10,000 nucleotides of DNA from Calditerrivibrio sp. (GTDB taxonomy: Bacteria > Chrysiogenota > Deferribacteres > Deferribacterales > Calditerrivibrionaceae): positions 1-10,000 of the forward strand of contig JAIWOA010000007.1 in the NCBI GenBank assembly GCA_020217115.1, read 5' to 3'. The stretch's first letter is position 1. Each line of letters starts with the position of its first letter. Under the pieces are notes generated by a model that made no database searches, was not told the origin of the DNA, and saw only the letters and a program-made list of their open reading frames with translations. The position numbers and the translations under genes are program-made. Positions 1-6,028 of this stretch are shown one piece after another.

Positions 1-1818
1 TATATAGAACCTAATATACCAAAGATTCTTATAGGTGATACCTTTAGAATAAAACAGATTGTAACCAATCTTCTAAGCAACGCAGTAAAATTTACCGAAA
101 ATGGAGGAATCTTCCTCGATGTTTATCACACAAAGCTACAGGACAACAATAATAAAATAGTATTGAGGGTGGGTGATACAGGAATAGGTATGAGTCAGGA
201 ACAGTTGAGCAGACTTTTTACTCCATTCTCACAGGGTGACTCTACAATATCAAAAAAATATGGGGGGACGGGGCTTGGGCTCAGTATAATAAAAAGAATT
301 TTAAATAAAATAGATGGAAAGATAGATGTCTCTTCCAGTGAGGGGAATGGCACAGTTTTTACCATTACAATTGAGCTTAAATCCTTAAAAGATGAAGAAA
401 CGGCTGAAAAAAGATTGCCAGAAAAATTAAAAAATTTAAATATACTATTGGTAGGTGTGCATTCCTATTTTTCAGAATATATGCTAAAAATATTACAGTC
501 CCTAAATTTCAATGCAGATTTTGTAACATTTGATAAAATAGATTCCATAGAAAGTAATTACAACCTGATATTTGTAGATTATCAGGAAAAAAACGACGAT
601 CTGTACGATCCTCTTTTTAAAAGATTACAAGATAAATATATCATTATAACAACAAACTTATCAAAATCTATTGTAAGTAAGAAATTTAAACACAAAAATA
701 TAAAAAAAATACTTGAAAAACCTGTTCTATCTTCTGATATTTACAATTCAATACTTGATATTTTTAGCCAGAATTTGGGGGATCAAATTATTTTAAAAAA
801 TAGCTATTTTAGCGATTTAGATCTAAAAAGTATTAAGGCACTGATAGTTGAAGACAACAAAATCAATCAAATAGTGCTAAAAAATATGCTTGATAAACTG
901 AATATATCCTCAGACATAGCCTCTGACGGTATAGTTGCTGTGGAAATGGTAAAAAATAACTCATATGATATTATATTTATGGACATACAGATGCCAAAAC
1001 AGGATGGATATGCCACAACTAAAATAATACGTGAAAATGAGAGGTACAAAGATATACCTATAATAGCTGTAACTGCCCATGCATTTAAAACAGACGCCGA
1101 AAAATCGATAAAAGCTGGGATGAATGACTATCTAACAAAACCTGTCTCCCTGCCAGATCTGTTTACTGTAATTTCAAAATGGATCAAATTGGAGTGTAAA
1201 ATGCCTGAACAGAATAAAAATACCCAGCGAACCACTGATATCCCTTTCCTGAATCTGACAGATATGAACTTAAGGGGTAATAATATTGATGATACAATTC
1301 CTCTGATAGAAATTTTTGTTGACGAGGTTTGTAGCAACCTACCAAAAATCAAAAATCTTATAAATTCTGGAGATATCATAAATCTACAGAAGGAGATTCA
1401 TAAATTCAAAAGTTCATCAGGGAATTTAAGTCTTACAGAAATTCACACAAATCTGCAAACCATAGATAAACTATTAAAACAGGGTATTCCACCAGAAAAA
1501 TTAAAAAACTCCTTTGACATATTTTTTGTTCAGATAAATATATTAATAACCTACATAGAAAGTAGGAAAGAAAATTCAGAAACTAATAGATTTATATATA
1601 AAGAAATAAACGATGAATATATCGATGAAATTATTTTACTACTCAAGTCAAATAATATGTATGCGATAGATAAAATAAAGGATATAAAAAAGTTTCTAAT
1701 AGATATAGATGAAGAACTTGCAAACAGATTGGAAAAAGAGGCAATAAATCTGAAATTTAATAACGCTATTGAAACAATAATGGAAATAAAAAGGTGGATA
1801 AATGGAAAAAAAAGGTAA
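1..1818 (+). CDS. Hybrid sensor histidine kinase, C-terminal part (HATPase, degenerate REC, REC, HPt); 5' end outside the window
   Basis: The frame is open from base 1, so the sensor and dimerisation/His regions lie upstream; 605 residues are visible. Residues 1 to about 125 are a HATPase_c domain: N-box (N23, N27, K30), G1 box VGDTGIGM (57-64), F-box LFTPFSQ (72-78), G2 box GGTGLGLSI (88-96). Residues about 146-257 have a receiver-like pattern but no acidic pair on the first strand, so this is probably a non-phosphorylatable pseudo-receiver. Residues about 278-397 are a true receiver with E284/D285, phospho-acceptor D328, T358 and K380. An HPt domain follows (about 427-497) with H467 in HKFKSSSGN, then a helical tail rich in Asn, Ile and Lys. 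The order resembles BarA-type tripartite kinases. Phosphate would pass His to D328 to H467 and then to a separate regulator, most likely the cyclase encoded next. The signal sensed cannot be told. The partial status and domain calls are firm; the partner is inference. Confidence 0.93.
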   Translation, partial: YIEPNIPKILIGDTFRIKQIVTNLLSNAVKFTENGGIFLDVYHTKLQDNNNKIVLRVGDTGIGMSQEQLSRLFTPFSQGDSTISKKYGGTGLGLSIIKRILNKIDGKIDVSSSEGNGTVFTITIELKSLKDEETAEKRLPEKLKNLNILLVGVHSYFSEYMLKILQSLNFNADFVTFDKIDSIESNYNLIFVDYQEKNDDLYDPLFKRLQDKYIIITTNLSKSIVSKKFKHKNIKKILEKPVLSSDIYNSILDIFSQNLGDQIILKNSYFSDLDLKSIKALIVEDNKINQIVLKNMLDKLNISSDIASDGIVAVEMVKNNSYDIIFMDIQMPKQDGYATTKIIRENERYKDIPIIAVTAHAFKTDAEKSIKAGMNDYLTKPVSLPDLFTVISKWIKLECKMPEQNKNTQRTTDIPFLNLTDMNLRGNNIDDTIPLIEIFVDEVCSNLPKIKNLINSGDIINLQKEIHKFKSSSGNLSLTEIHTNLQTIDKLLKQGIPPEKLKNSFDIFFVQINILITYIESRKENSETNRFIYKEINDEYIDEIILLLKSNNMYAIDKIKDIKKFLIDIDEELANRLEKEAINLKFNNAIETIMEIKRWINGKKR

Positions 1819-2707
1819 AATATTAATTGTGGACGACAGTCCATCAAACATTCAAATTGTAAATAATATATTAAAGATTGATTATGATATATTTTTCGCA
1901 ACAACCGGGGAAGATGCAATAAAAAATGCACCTAAAATACTTCCAGATCTGATCTTGTTAGACATTTTAATGCCAAACATGAACGGTTACGATGTCATTA
2001 AGGTATTGAAAAATGAACCTTTGACTAAAGATATACCTGTAATTTTTACAACAGCACTTGACAATGTTGAAAATGAAATAAAAGGTCTTGATGCTGGAGC
2101 AGTAGACTACATAACCAAACCTGTTGTAGGGGCCATACTAAAAGCACGCGTAGATACCCATGTGGAGCTCAAAAAGCAGAAGGATTTCTTAAGAAATCTT
2201 TCAACAATTGATGGTCTAACTGGAATATCAAACAGAAGGATGCTTGATGAATATATTGAAAAATACTATAGGTTGGGGATCAGAAAAAAGTTGCCATTAT
2301 CCATACTGATGCTTGATATAGACTACTTTAAATTTTATAATGACTTCTATGGACATATAAAAGGAGATGAATGCCTGAAAAGTATAGCTTCTATTTTAAA
2401 AAATTCACTTAAAAGGGGTTACGATCTGGCGGCAAGGTATGGTGGGGAAGAGTTTTGTTGTGTATTACCTGAGACAGAGTTAAAAGATGCTATAAAGGTT
2501 GCTGAAAGGATACAAGATAGTGTTAAAGAGAGTAAGATGGAACATCTCGCATCACCGATAGTCAAATACGTTACTTTAAGTATAGGGATATACTCCAGTG
2601 TACCAACTGAAAAAACTGACCACAATAAATTTATTCAAAAAGCTGATGAAGCTTTATACATGGCCAAGAATAATGGGAGAAATAGAATTATGTTCATAGA
2701 AGACTGA
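1802..2707 (+). CDS. Response regulator with GGDEF output: diguanylate cyclase (REC-GGDEF)
   Basis: Makes c-di-GMP from two GTP when activated through its receiver. The 301-residue protein has REC at about 5-122 with acidic pair D11/D12, phospho-acceptor D54 in LLDILMP, T84 and K106-P107. A short helix leads to the GGDEF domain (about 133-300), which opens with DGLTGISNRR (137-146). Metal-binding D172, guanine-binding N180 and D189 and the active-site GGEEF (214-218) are all present, so catalysis is expected. R205-G-Y-D208, exactly five residues before GGEEF, is a textbook inhibitory I-site, so product feedback inhibition is likely. The ATG follows an AAGGTGG ribosome site (1791-1797) lying inside the kinase gene, and the genes overlap by 17 bases, which implies co-transcription and probably translational coupling. 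It is PleD-like with one receiver rather than two. No signal peptide or membrane segment is seen, so it should be cytoplasmic. Confidence 0.95.
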   Translation: MEKKGKILIVDDSPSNIQIVNNILKIDYDIFFATTGEDAIKNAPKILPDLILLDILMPNMNGYDVIKVLKNEPLTKDIPVIFTTALDNVENEIKGLDAGAVDYITKPVVGAILKARVDTHVELKKQKDFLRNLSTIDGLTGISNRRMLDEYIEKYYRLGIRKKLPLSILMLDIDYFKFYNDFYGHIKGDECLKSIASILKNSLKRGYDLAARYGGEEFCCVLPETELKDAIKVAERIQDSVKESKMEHLASPIVKYVTLSIGIYSSVPTEKTDHNKFIQKADEALYMAKNNGRNRIMFIED

Positions 2708-2721
2708 TTTTTATTTACGTT

Positions 2722-3303
2722 CTAAGAAGTTGTAAGGAGCTTTAAAGTTTCTCTGAATTTTTCTTCGAAATTTTTTATCCCTTTATCTATCTTTTTTAAT
2801 GCATTAATACAATCGTTCTTTTTGTAGCCTAAATTTATCAAGGCACTCACCACATCACCATCAATATCAAAATCTTTTCCACCTTCTCCATTGGAAACCA
2901 GATCCTCCATCTTGTCGTTCAACTCCAAAATAATTCTATCTGCTGTTCTCTTACCCACTCCGGGAGCAGACGAGATAAGATCTGAATTTTTAGACTTTAT
3001 AGCAGATTTTAGCTTGTCCACAGTAATCGTTGATAAAATTGAGAGGGCAAGTTTGGGTCCTATCTTAGATACAGTATTTAGCATATAAAAAAGTTTCCTC
3101 TCTTCTTCATTTAAAAAACCATACAAAAATGCACCATCCTCACGAAAAATCGTTGTAACAGGTATCTCAACTACAGAACCTATAGCTGGCAAATGTGTAA
3201 AGCAGTTAAGGGATATGTTTACCTCAAAATAAATACTGTTAACATTTATTATCAATATATTAGGATGTTTTTCGTGAACTATTCCTTTAAGTTTTGCTAT
3301 CAT
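2722..3303 (-). CDS. ruvA: Holliday junction branch migration complex subunit RuvA
   Basis: RuvA tetramers bind four-way DNA junctions and load the RuvB motor for branch migration in recombination repair. The 193-residue product starts MIAKLKGIV, the usual RuvA beginning. Residues 1-63 form the OB-fold domain, ending at the family-typical REDGAFLYGF (54-63). Two helix-hairpin-helix motifs follow, around 71-90 (IGPKLAL) and 107-128 (APGVGKRTADRIILEL). A short acidic/glycine linker (about 134-149) leads to the C-terminal RuvB-binding domain (150-193). I chose the start at 3303 rather than an in-frame ATG 19 codons upstream: it gives the conserved N-terminus, its ATG overlaps the ruvC stop as ATGA (3300-3303), and GGAAGG lies 9 bases upstream. 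The longer form would add a tail read from inside ruvC. HhH1 has Lys (K80) where Gly is common. ruvB does not follow. Confidence 0.96.
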   Translation of the reverse strand: MIAKLKGIVHEKHPNILIINVNSIYFEVNISLNCFTHLPAIGSVVEIPVTTIFREDGAFLYGFLNEEERKLFYMLNTVSKIGPKLALSILSTITVDKLKSAIKSKNSDLISSAPGVGKRTADRIILELNDKMEDLVSNGEGGKDFDIDGDVVSALINLGYKKNDCINALKKIDKGIKNFEEKFRETLKLLTTS

Positions 3304-3797
3304 CTTCTTGAACCTTCCAACATAAATCCTGTCAAATTTAGCCCCAAACAGATACCGCAAGCAAGGGCATCACTTGCATCAGAGAGACTTTTTTTAAGGT
3401 CTATTTTGAGCAATATTTCCACCATCTTTTTTACCTGTTCCTTATCAGCCTTACCATAACCTACTACAGCTTTTTTTATCTGTAAAGCTGTGTATTCCAA
3501 AACCTCAACTTTTTGATTTAGCAGGGTAGCCATGATTGATCCCCTTGTTTGACCAAGTAAAATGGCACTTTTTATATTAACTGAATAGAAAATATCTTCA
3601 ATAGCTGCATAGGATGGCTTAAATTCACCCACCAACATCACAACCTCATTACATATAACTTTCAATCTATAAACAAGGGGAGTTTTGGAATCAGTTTTTA
3701 TTACTGAATGATGAACATATCTCAGATTTTTACCAGCTACCTCAATAACTCCCACACCAGTTTTATTAAGTCCGGGATCTATACCAAAAATTATCAA
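3300..3797 (-). CDS. ruvC: Crossover junction endodeoxyribonuclease RuvC
   Basis: A metal-dependent dimeric nuclease that cuts Holliday junctions symmetrically, completing RuvAB-driven recombination. At 165 residues it is close to the usual 160-175. The RNase H-like fold is clear from FGIDPGLNKTG at the N-terminus, and the four catalytic acids can be placed: D7, E67 (in AIEDIF), D140 and D143 (in SDASDALACG). VGYGKADKEQV (112-122) is also characteristic. The only workable start is a TTG at 3797-3795: an in-frame TAG lies three codons upstream, and no ATG or GTG occurs before the essential IDPG motif. No good Shine-Dalgarno precedes it, and the yebC stop is 4 bases away, so translation probably depends on coupling to yebC. 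Its TGA overlaps the ruvA start. Function is firm; the weak start is unusual. Confidence 0.95.
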   Translation of the reverse strand: MIIFGIDPGLNKTGVGVIEVAGKNLRYVHHSVIKTDSKTPLVYRLKVICNEVVMLVGEFKPSYAAIEDIFYSVNIKSAILLGQTRGSIMATLLNQKVEVLEYTALQIKKAVVGYGKADKEQVKKMVEILLKIDLKKSLSDASDALACGICLGLNLTGFMLEGSRR

Positions 3798-3801
3798 AAA
3801 A

Positions 3802-4530
3802 CTATTCTACCATATCAAAATTTGAATATACTTCCTGAACATCATCAAGATCTTCAAGCATTTCTAACAATGTAACTGTTTTCTCGGCATCTTCACCTGA
3901 TAATTCTATAGTATTTTTAGGCTTCATAGTAATTTCGGCATATTCTATCTGTATATTATTTGATTCAATTGCCTTTTTAACTGCTTCATAGTTCGCAGGA
4001 TCTGTAATAACCTCAAAACCTTCCTCATCAGCTACAACATCCTCTGCACCAGCATCAATTGCAATCATCATCAATGTATCTTCGTCTGTCTTATCTTTTT
4101 GTATGTTTATTACCCCCTTCTTATCGAACATCCATGCCACACAACCAGCTTCACCCATACTTCCACCTCTTTTAGTAAAAGTACTCCTCACCTCAGCCAC
4201 AGTCCTGTTTTTATTGTCGGTAAGAGCTTGAACAAGTATTGCAACACCACCAGGGCCATAACCCTCGTATATAACATCTTCGTAATTTGACTCATTACCC
4301 TCACCAAGACCCTTTTTTATAGCCCTATCTACGTTATCCTTAGGCATGTTTGCAGCCCGAGCCTTATCGAGAGCCAATCTAAGTCTTGGATTCATCTCAG
4401 GATCACCGCTCTGCCCTATTTTTGCTGCAACTGTCAATTCCTTGGCAATTTTTGTAAAAATCTTACCTTTTTTTGCATCTTGAGCTGCCTTTCTATGCTT
4501 TATATTAGCCCATTTACTATGTCCAGCCAT
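3802..4530 (-). CDS. yebC: YebC/PmpR family (TACO1-like) protein
   Basis: This widespread family was long annotated as transcriptional regulators. Members (mitochondrial TACO1 and bacterial YebC types) are now linked to translation through difficult stretches such as polyproline, while some, such as PmpR, are reported as DNA-binding regulators. The 242 residues match the family's usual length of about 240-250. The signature N-terminus [21 protein letters not shown] is intact, followed by [22 protein letters not shown], the YEGYGPGG segment (about 88-95) and [15 protein letters not shown]. The ATG at 4530 has a GGAGG site (4537-4541) six bases away and a strong promoter beyond it. It is first in a yebC-ruvC-ruvA operon, an order found in many bacteria. 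No membrane segment or signal peptide is visible; cytoplasmic. The family call is certain; which role it plays here cannot be told from sequence. Confidence 0.97.
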   Translation of the reverse strand: MAGHSKWANIKHRKAAQDAKKGKIFTKIAKELTVAAKIGQSGDPEMNPRLRLALDKARAANMPKDNVDRAIKKGLGEGNESNYEDVIYEGYGPGGVAILVQALTDNKNRTVAEVRSTFTKRGGSMGEAGCVAWMFDKKGVINIQKDKTDEDTLMMIAIDAGAEDVVADEEGFEVITDPANYEAVKKAIESNNIQIEYAEITMKPKNTIELSGEDAEKTVTLLEMLEDLDDVQEVYSNFDMVE

Positions 4531-4559
4531 ACAATTCCTCCATAAATTTTGAGGGTAGA

Positions 4560-4587
4560 ATTATACATATTTATCGTTTTTTTTCAA
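4560..4587 (-). promoter_or_regulatory. Sigma-70 type promoter for yebC-ruvC-ruvA
   Basis: On the minus strand TTGAAA (4587-4582, 5 of 6 matches to TTGACA) is followed after 16 bases by a perfect TATAAT (4565-4560). Transcription would start near 4553, giving a leader of about 20 bases that contains the GGAGG site. A-runs on this strand at 4590-4596 and 4607-4613 fall roughly at -37 to -43 and -54 to -60, where UP elements sit. Seen directly; promoter activity is inferred. Confidence 0.75.
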
Positions 4588-4614
4588 TATTTTTTTATCA
4601 TAACAATTTTTTTA

Positions 4615-4643
4615 TTGCATTTGAGCTTAAGTTATGAAATAAT
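4615..4643 (+). promoter_or_regulatory. Candidate promoter for yajQ-cupin-ndk
   Basis: TTGCAT (4615-4620) lies 17 bases before AATAAT (4638-4643, 5 of 6 matches to TATAAT). The -35 match is poor (3 of 6), and in such AT-rich sequence a -10-like hexamer is expected by chance. The position, about 35 bases before the yajQ ATG, is sensible. Tentative. Confidence 0.3.
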
Positions 4644-4679
4644 TAATTTTTGTAAAAATGAATTTTTAGGAGTAATATT

Positions 4680-5177
4680 ATGGCAGATGAACACTCTTTT
4701 GATATAGGATGTGATGTAGATTTTCAGGAAGTATCAAATGCAGTTAATCAGGCTGTAAAAGAGATGGAGCAACGTTTTGATTTTAAAGGTTCCGCAAGCT
4801 CAATCGAATTTAATAAGGGTGACAAAGAGATCATTTTGATTTCCGACAATGAAGGTAAAATGAAAAATGTCCATGAAATTCTACTTTCAAAATTGGTTAA
4901 AAGAAACATCTCAACAAAAGCTCTCATCTTTGGGAATATAGAAAAAGCATCAGGAAATACTGTCCGTCAGAAAATAACTTTTCAGCAAGGAATTCCACAG
5001 GATAAAGCAAAAGAGATTGTAAAACTAATAAAAGATTCAAAGATCAAAGTTACAGCCTCTATACAAGAGGATAAGGTGAGAGTAAAAGGGAAAAAATTGG
5101 ATGATCTGCAGGATGTAATAAAACTTGTAAAATCAAAGGATCTTGGAATAGAAATACAATTTACTAATTATAGGTGA
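4680..5177 (+). CDS. yajQ: YajQ family nucleotide-binding protein
   Basis: A small cytoplasmic protein of the YajQ (UPF0234) family. Members bind nucleotides; the Xanthomonas homologue is a c-di-GMP receptor that works with a transcription factor. The 165-residue length is typical. The N-terminal part has the hallmark SFDIGCDVDFQEVSNAVNQA and RFDFKGS (about 32-38). The C-terminal part has the conserved RQKITFQQGIPQDKAKEIVKLIKDSKIKV run and finishes with LGIEIQFTNYR. These give the two-domain ferredoxin-like arrangement known for the family. The ATG has AGGAG (4668-4672) seven bases upstream. It is first of three closely spaced genes with the cupin and ndk. A diguanylate cyclase is encoded about 2 kb away, which makes a c-di-GMP role worth considering, but nothing here proves ligand identity. 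The family call is very secure. Confidence 0.96.
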   Translation: MADEHSFDIGCDVDFQEVSNAVNQAVKEMEQRFDFKGSASSIEFNKGDKEIILISDNEGKMKNVHEILLSKLVKRNISTKALIFGNIEKASGNTVRQKITFQQGIPQDKAKEIVKLIKDSKIKVTASIQEDKVRVKGKKLDDLQDVIKLVKSKDLGIEIQFTNYR

Positions 5178-5181
5178 GATT

Positions 5182-5532
5182 ATGATAATAAGGGGTAATG
5201 AACTGGAACCAAAAACAATGGAAAAACCAAGAGATGGAAGAGGAAGTGCCATCAATATCGCCTATGAGGCAATACATGGCTTAGAAGGAAGGATAAAAAT
5301 CTTTTCTGTGGTAGATTTACAACCAGACTCGATGGTTGGATACCATAAGCATGAAAATGATACGGAGATATATCTTATGCTTGATGGCACAGGTGTGGTA
5401 AACGACAATGGAATCCATGACATTTTAAGACCTGGAGACATGCTGATAACAAATTTTGGGGAAAGCCACTCCATTGAAAACAAATCATCTTCACCAATAA
5501 CTTTTCTGGCTATAATAGTAGATAAATTATAA
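5182..5532 (+). CDS. Small single-domain cupin protein of unknown function
   Basis: A 116-residue protein with one cupin_2-type beta-barrel and little else. Cupin motif 1 is seen as G53, H55, H57, E62 and G69 (GYHKHENDTEIYLMLDG). Motif 2 is seen as P84-G85-D86, H96 and N100. H55, H57, E62 and H96 would make a complete metal-binding site, so a metal-dependent enzyme or small-ligand sensor is possible. Relatives of this size are annotated variously as cupin proteins, isomerases or oxalate-binding-like proteins, and I cannot choose among them. The start lies four bases after the yajQ stop, with AGGTGA overlapping that stop as ribosome site, and the gene ends directly before the ndk ribosome site, so all three are probably one transcript. 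No signal peptide or membrane segment is visible. The fold is confident; function unknown. Confidence 0.88.
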   Translation: MIIRGNELEPKTMEKPRDGRGSAINIAYEAIHGLEGRIKIFSVVDLQPDSMVGYHKHENDTEIYLMLDGTGVVNDNGIHDILRPGDMLITNFGESHSIENKSSSPITFLAIIVDKL

Positions 5533-5534
5533 AT

Positions 5535-5540
5535 GGAGGA
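5535..5540 (+). promoter_or_regulatory. Ribosome binding site fixing the ndk start
   Basis: GGAGGA begins three bases after the cupin stop and ends four bases before ATG 5545. An in-frame ATG at 5533 overlaps this site and has no site of its own, so 5545 is the true start. Confidence 0.85.
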
Positions 5541-5544
5541 ATTA

Positions 5545-5958
5545 ATGGAAAAAACATTTGCAATAATCAAACCTGATGCTGTTGCTGCAGGGTTTTCTGG
5601 CAAAATAATTGACAGGATTGAAAAGGAAGGATTTAAAATAGTTGCGATGAAAAAGATATGGATGACAAAAAAGATTGCAGAAGGGTTTTATGCTGTACAC
5701 TCTTCAAAACCATTTTTTAATGATCTGACAAACTTTATGAGTAGTGGACCATCTATAGTGATGGTACTGGAAAAGGAAAATGCTATTGCAGATTGGAGAA
5801 AACTGATGGGTGCAACTAACCCTGCTAATGCAGAAGAAGGGACATTAAGAAAAGAATTTGGTAAAAACATAGACAACAATGCTACCCATGGTTCAGACGC
5901 TCCAGAAACGGCACAAGCTGAAACAAGGTATTTCTTTGCAGATATAGAGCTGGTGTAA
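5545..5958 (+). CDS. ndk: Nucleoside diphosphate kinase
   Basis: Transfers the gamma phosphate from ATP to other nucleoside diphosphates through a phosphohistidine, balancing the NTP and dNTP pools, including the GTP used for c-di-GMP. The 137 residues match the short bacterial form. Seen: N-terminal [10 protein letters not shown] with K9; Y49-x-x-H52; [15 protein letters not shown] (55-69); ATP-site R85 and R102; and the active-site signature NATHGSDA with N112 and catalytic H115. The protein ends in the usual Arg-aromatic ADIEL tail. The ATG at 5545 is preferred over 5533 because GGAGGA sits four bases before it and family members start this way. It follows the cupin gene by 12 bases and is followed by a hairpin. 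Cytoplasmic. Identity is certain. Confidence 0.98.
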   Translation: MEKTFAIIKPDAVAAGFSGKIIDRIEKEGFKIVAMKKIWMTKKIAEGFYAVHSSKPFFNDLTNFMSSGPSIVMVLEKENAIADWRKLMGATNPANAEEGTLRKEFGKNIDNNATHGSDAPETAQAETRYFFADIELV

Positions 5959-5964
5959 TAATTC

Positions 5965-6001
5965 AAAAAAATGGCAAGCCCTACCAAAAAGGGCTTGTCA
6001 T
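5965..6001 (-). terminator. Terminator-like hairpin between ndk and thrC, with T-run on the minus-strand side
   Basis: A 12-bp stem (5971-5982 with 5990-6001, one G-T pair) encloses a 7-base loop. Read on the minus strand the stem is followed by a run of T (complement of the A-run 5965-5970), a standard intrinsic terminator. Read on the plus strand the base of the hairpin is followed by CTCAAAAC, with no U-run, so rightward termination after ndk would be weak. Both flanking genes are on the plus strand, so its job is unclear: it could end antisense transcription, protect the ndk mRNA 3' end, or partly insulate thrC. Confidence 0.65.
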
Positions 6002-6016
6002 CTCAAAACAATGCCA

Positions 6017-6023
6017 AAGGGTG
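6017..6023 (+). promoter_or_regulatory. Ribosome binding site fixing the thrC start
   Basis: AAGGGTG lies five bases before ATG 6029. An earlier in-frame ATG at 6011 has no such site in front of it (only CTCAAAACA), and it would place the ribosome site inside the gene. Confidence 0.7.
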
Positions 6024-6028
6024 AAATT

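Larger units (their letters stand above)
4531..4679. other. Divergent intergenic region between yebC and yajQ
   Basis: This 149-base, very AT-rich gap separates two divergent operons and is the longest non-coding stretch in the window. It holds a strong leftward promoter for yebC, three T-runs of 7 or 8 bases (4577-4584, 4590-4596, 4607-4613) and a weaker candidate rightward promoter for yajQ. Both flanking genes have good ribosome sites. I see no convincing inverted repeat operator, riboswitch or RNA gene in it. Confidence 0.8.

Noticed and set aside
1801..1818. A run of eight A (1806-1813) at the kinase/cyclase overlap, a possible slippage site fusing the two proteins.
   Set aside because: The cyclase is in the +1 frame relative to the kinase, whereas A-run ribosomal slippage usually goes to -1; the cyclase also has its own good ribosome site. 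Only loss of one A in the transcript would fuse them.
1551..1931. A 126-codon minus-strand open frame across the kinase/cyclase junction.
   Set aside because: It is antisense to two conserved domains, its translation is low-complexity Ser/Ile/Phe/Leu expected from the complement of Lys/Asn/Asp/Glu codons, and it has no ribosome site I trust.
2755..2785. A weak inverted repeat around AATTT/AAATT as a terminator for the cyclase gene.
   Set aside because: Only five A-T pairs, inside the ruvA coding region; expected by chance in this composition.
3304..3360. A 19-residue N-terminal extension of RuvA from an upstream in-frame ATG.
   Set aside because: It lies inside ruvC, is not like any RuvA N-terminus, and the ATGA overlap start at 3303 gives the standard protein.
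4658..4669. A three-codon ORF (ATG to TAG) just before yajQ, overlapping its ribosome site.
   Set aside because: No ribosome site of its own; such tiny frames are expected by chance in AT-rich DNA.
5262..5603. Minus-strand open frames over the cupin and ndk genes (also 5688-5987).
   Set aside because: They mirror well-supported plus-strand genes and show no family motif.
6011..6028. thrC starting at ATG 6011, or a leader peptide for threonine attenuation.
   Set aside because: No ribosome site before 6011 and no run of Thr or Ile codons; the frame simply continues into thrC, whose proper site precedes 6029.
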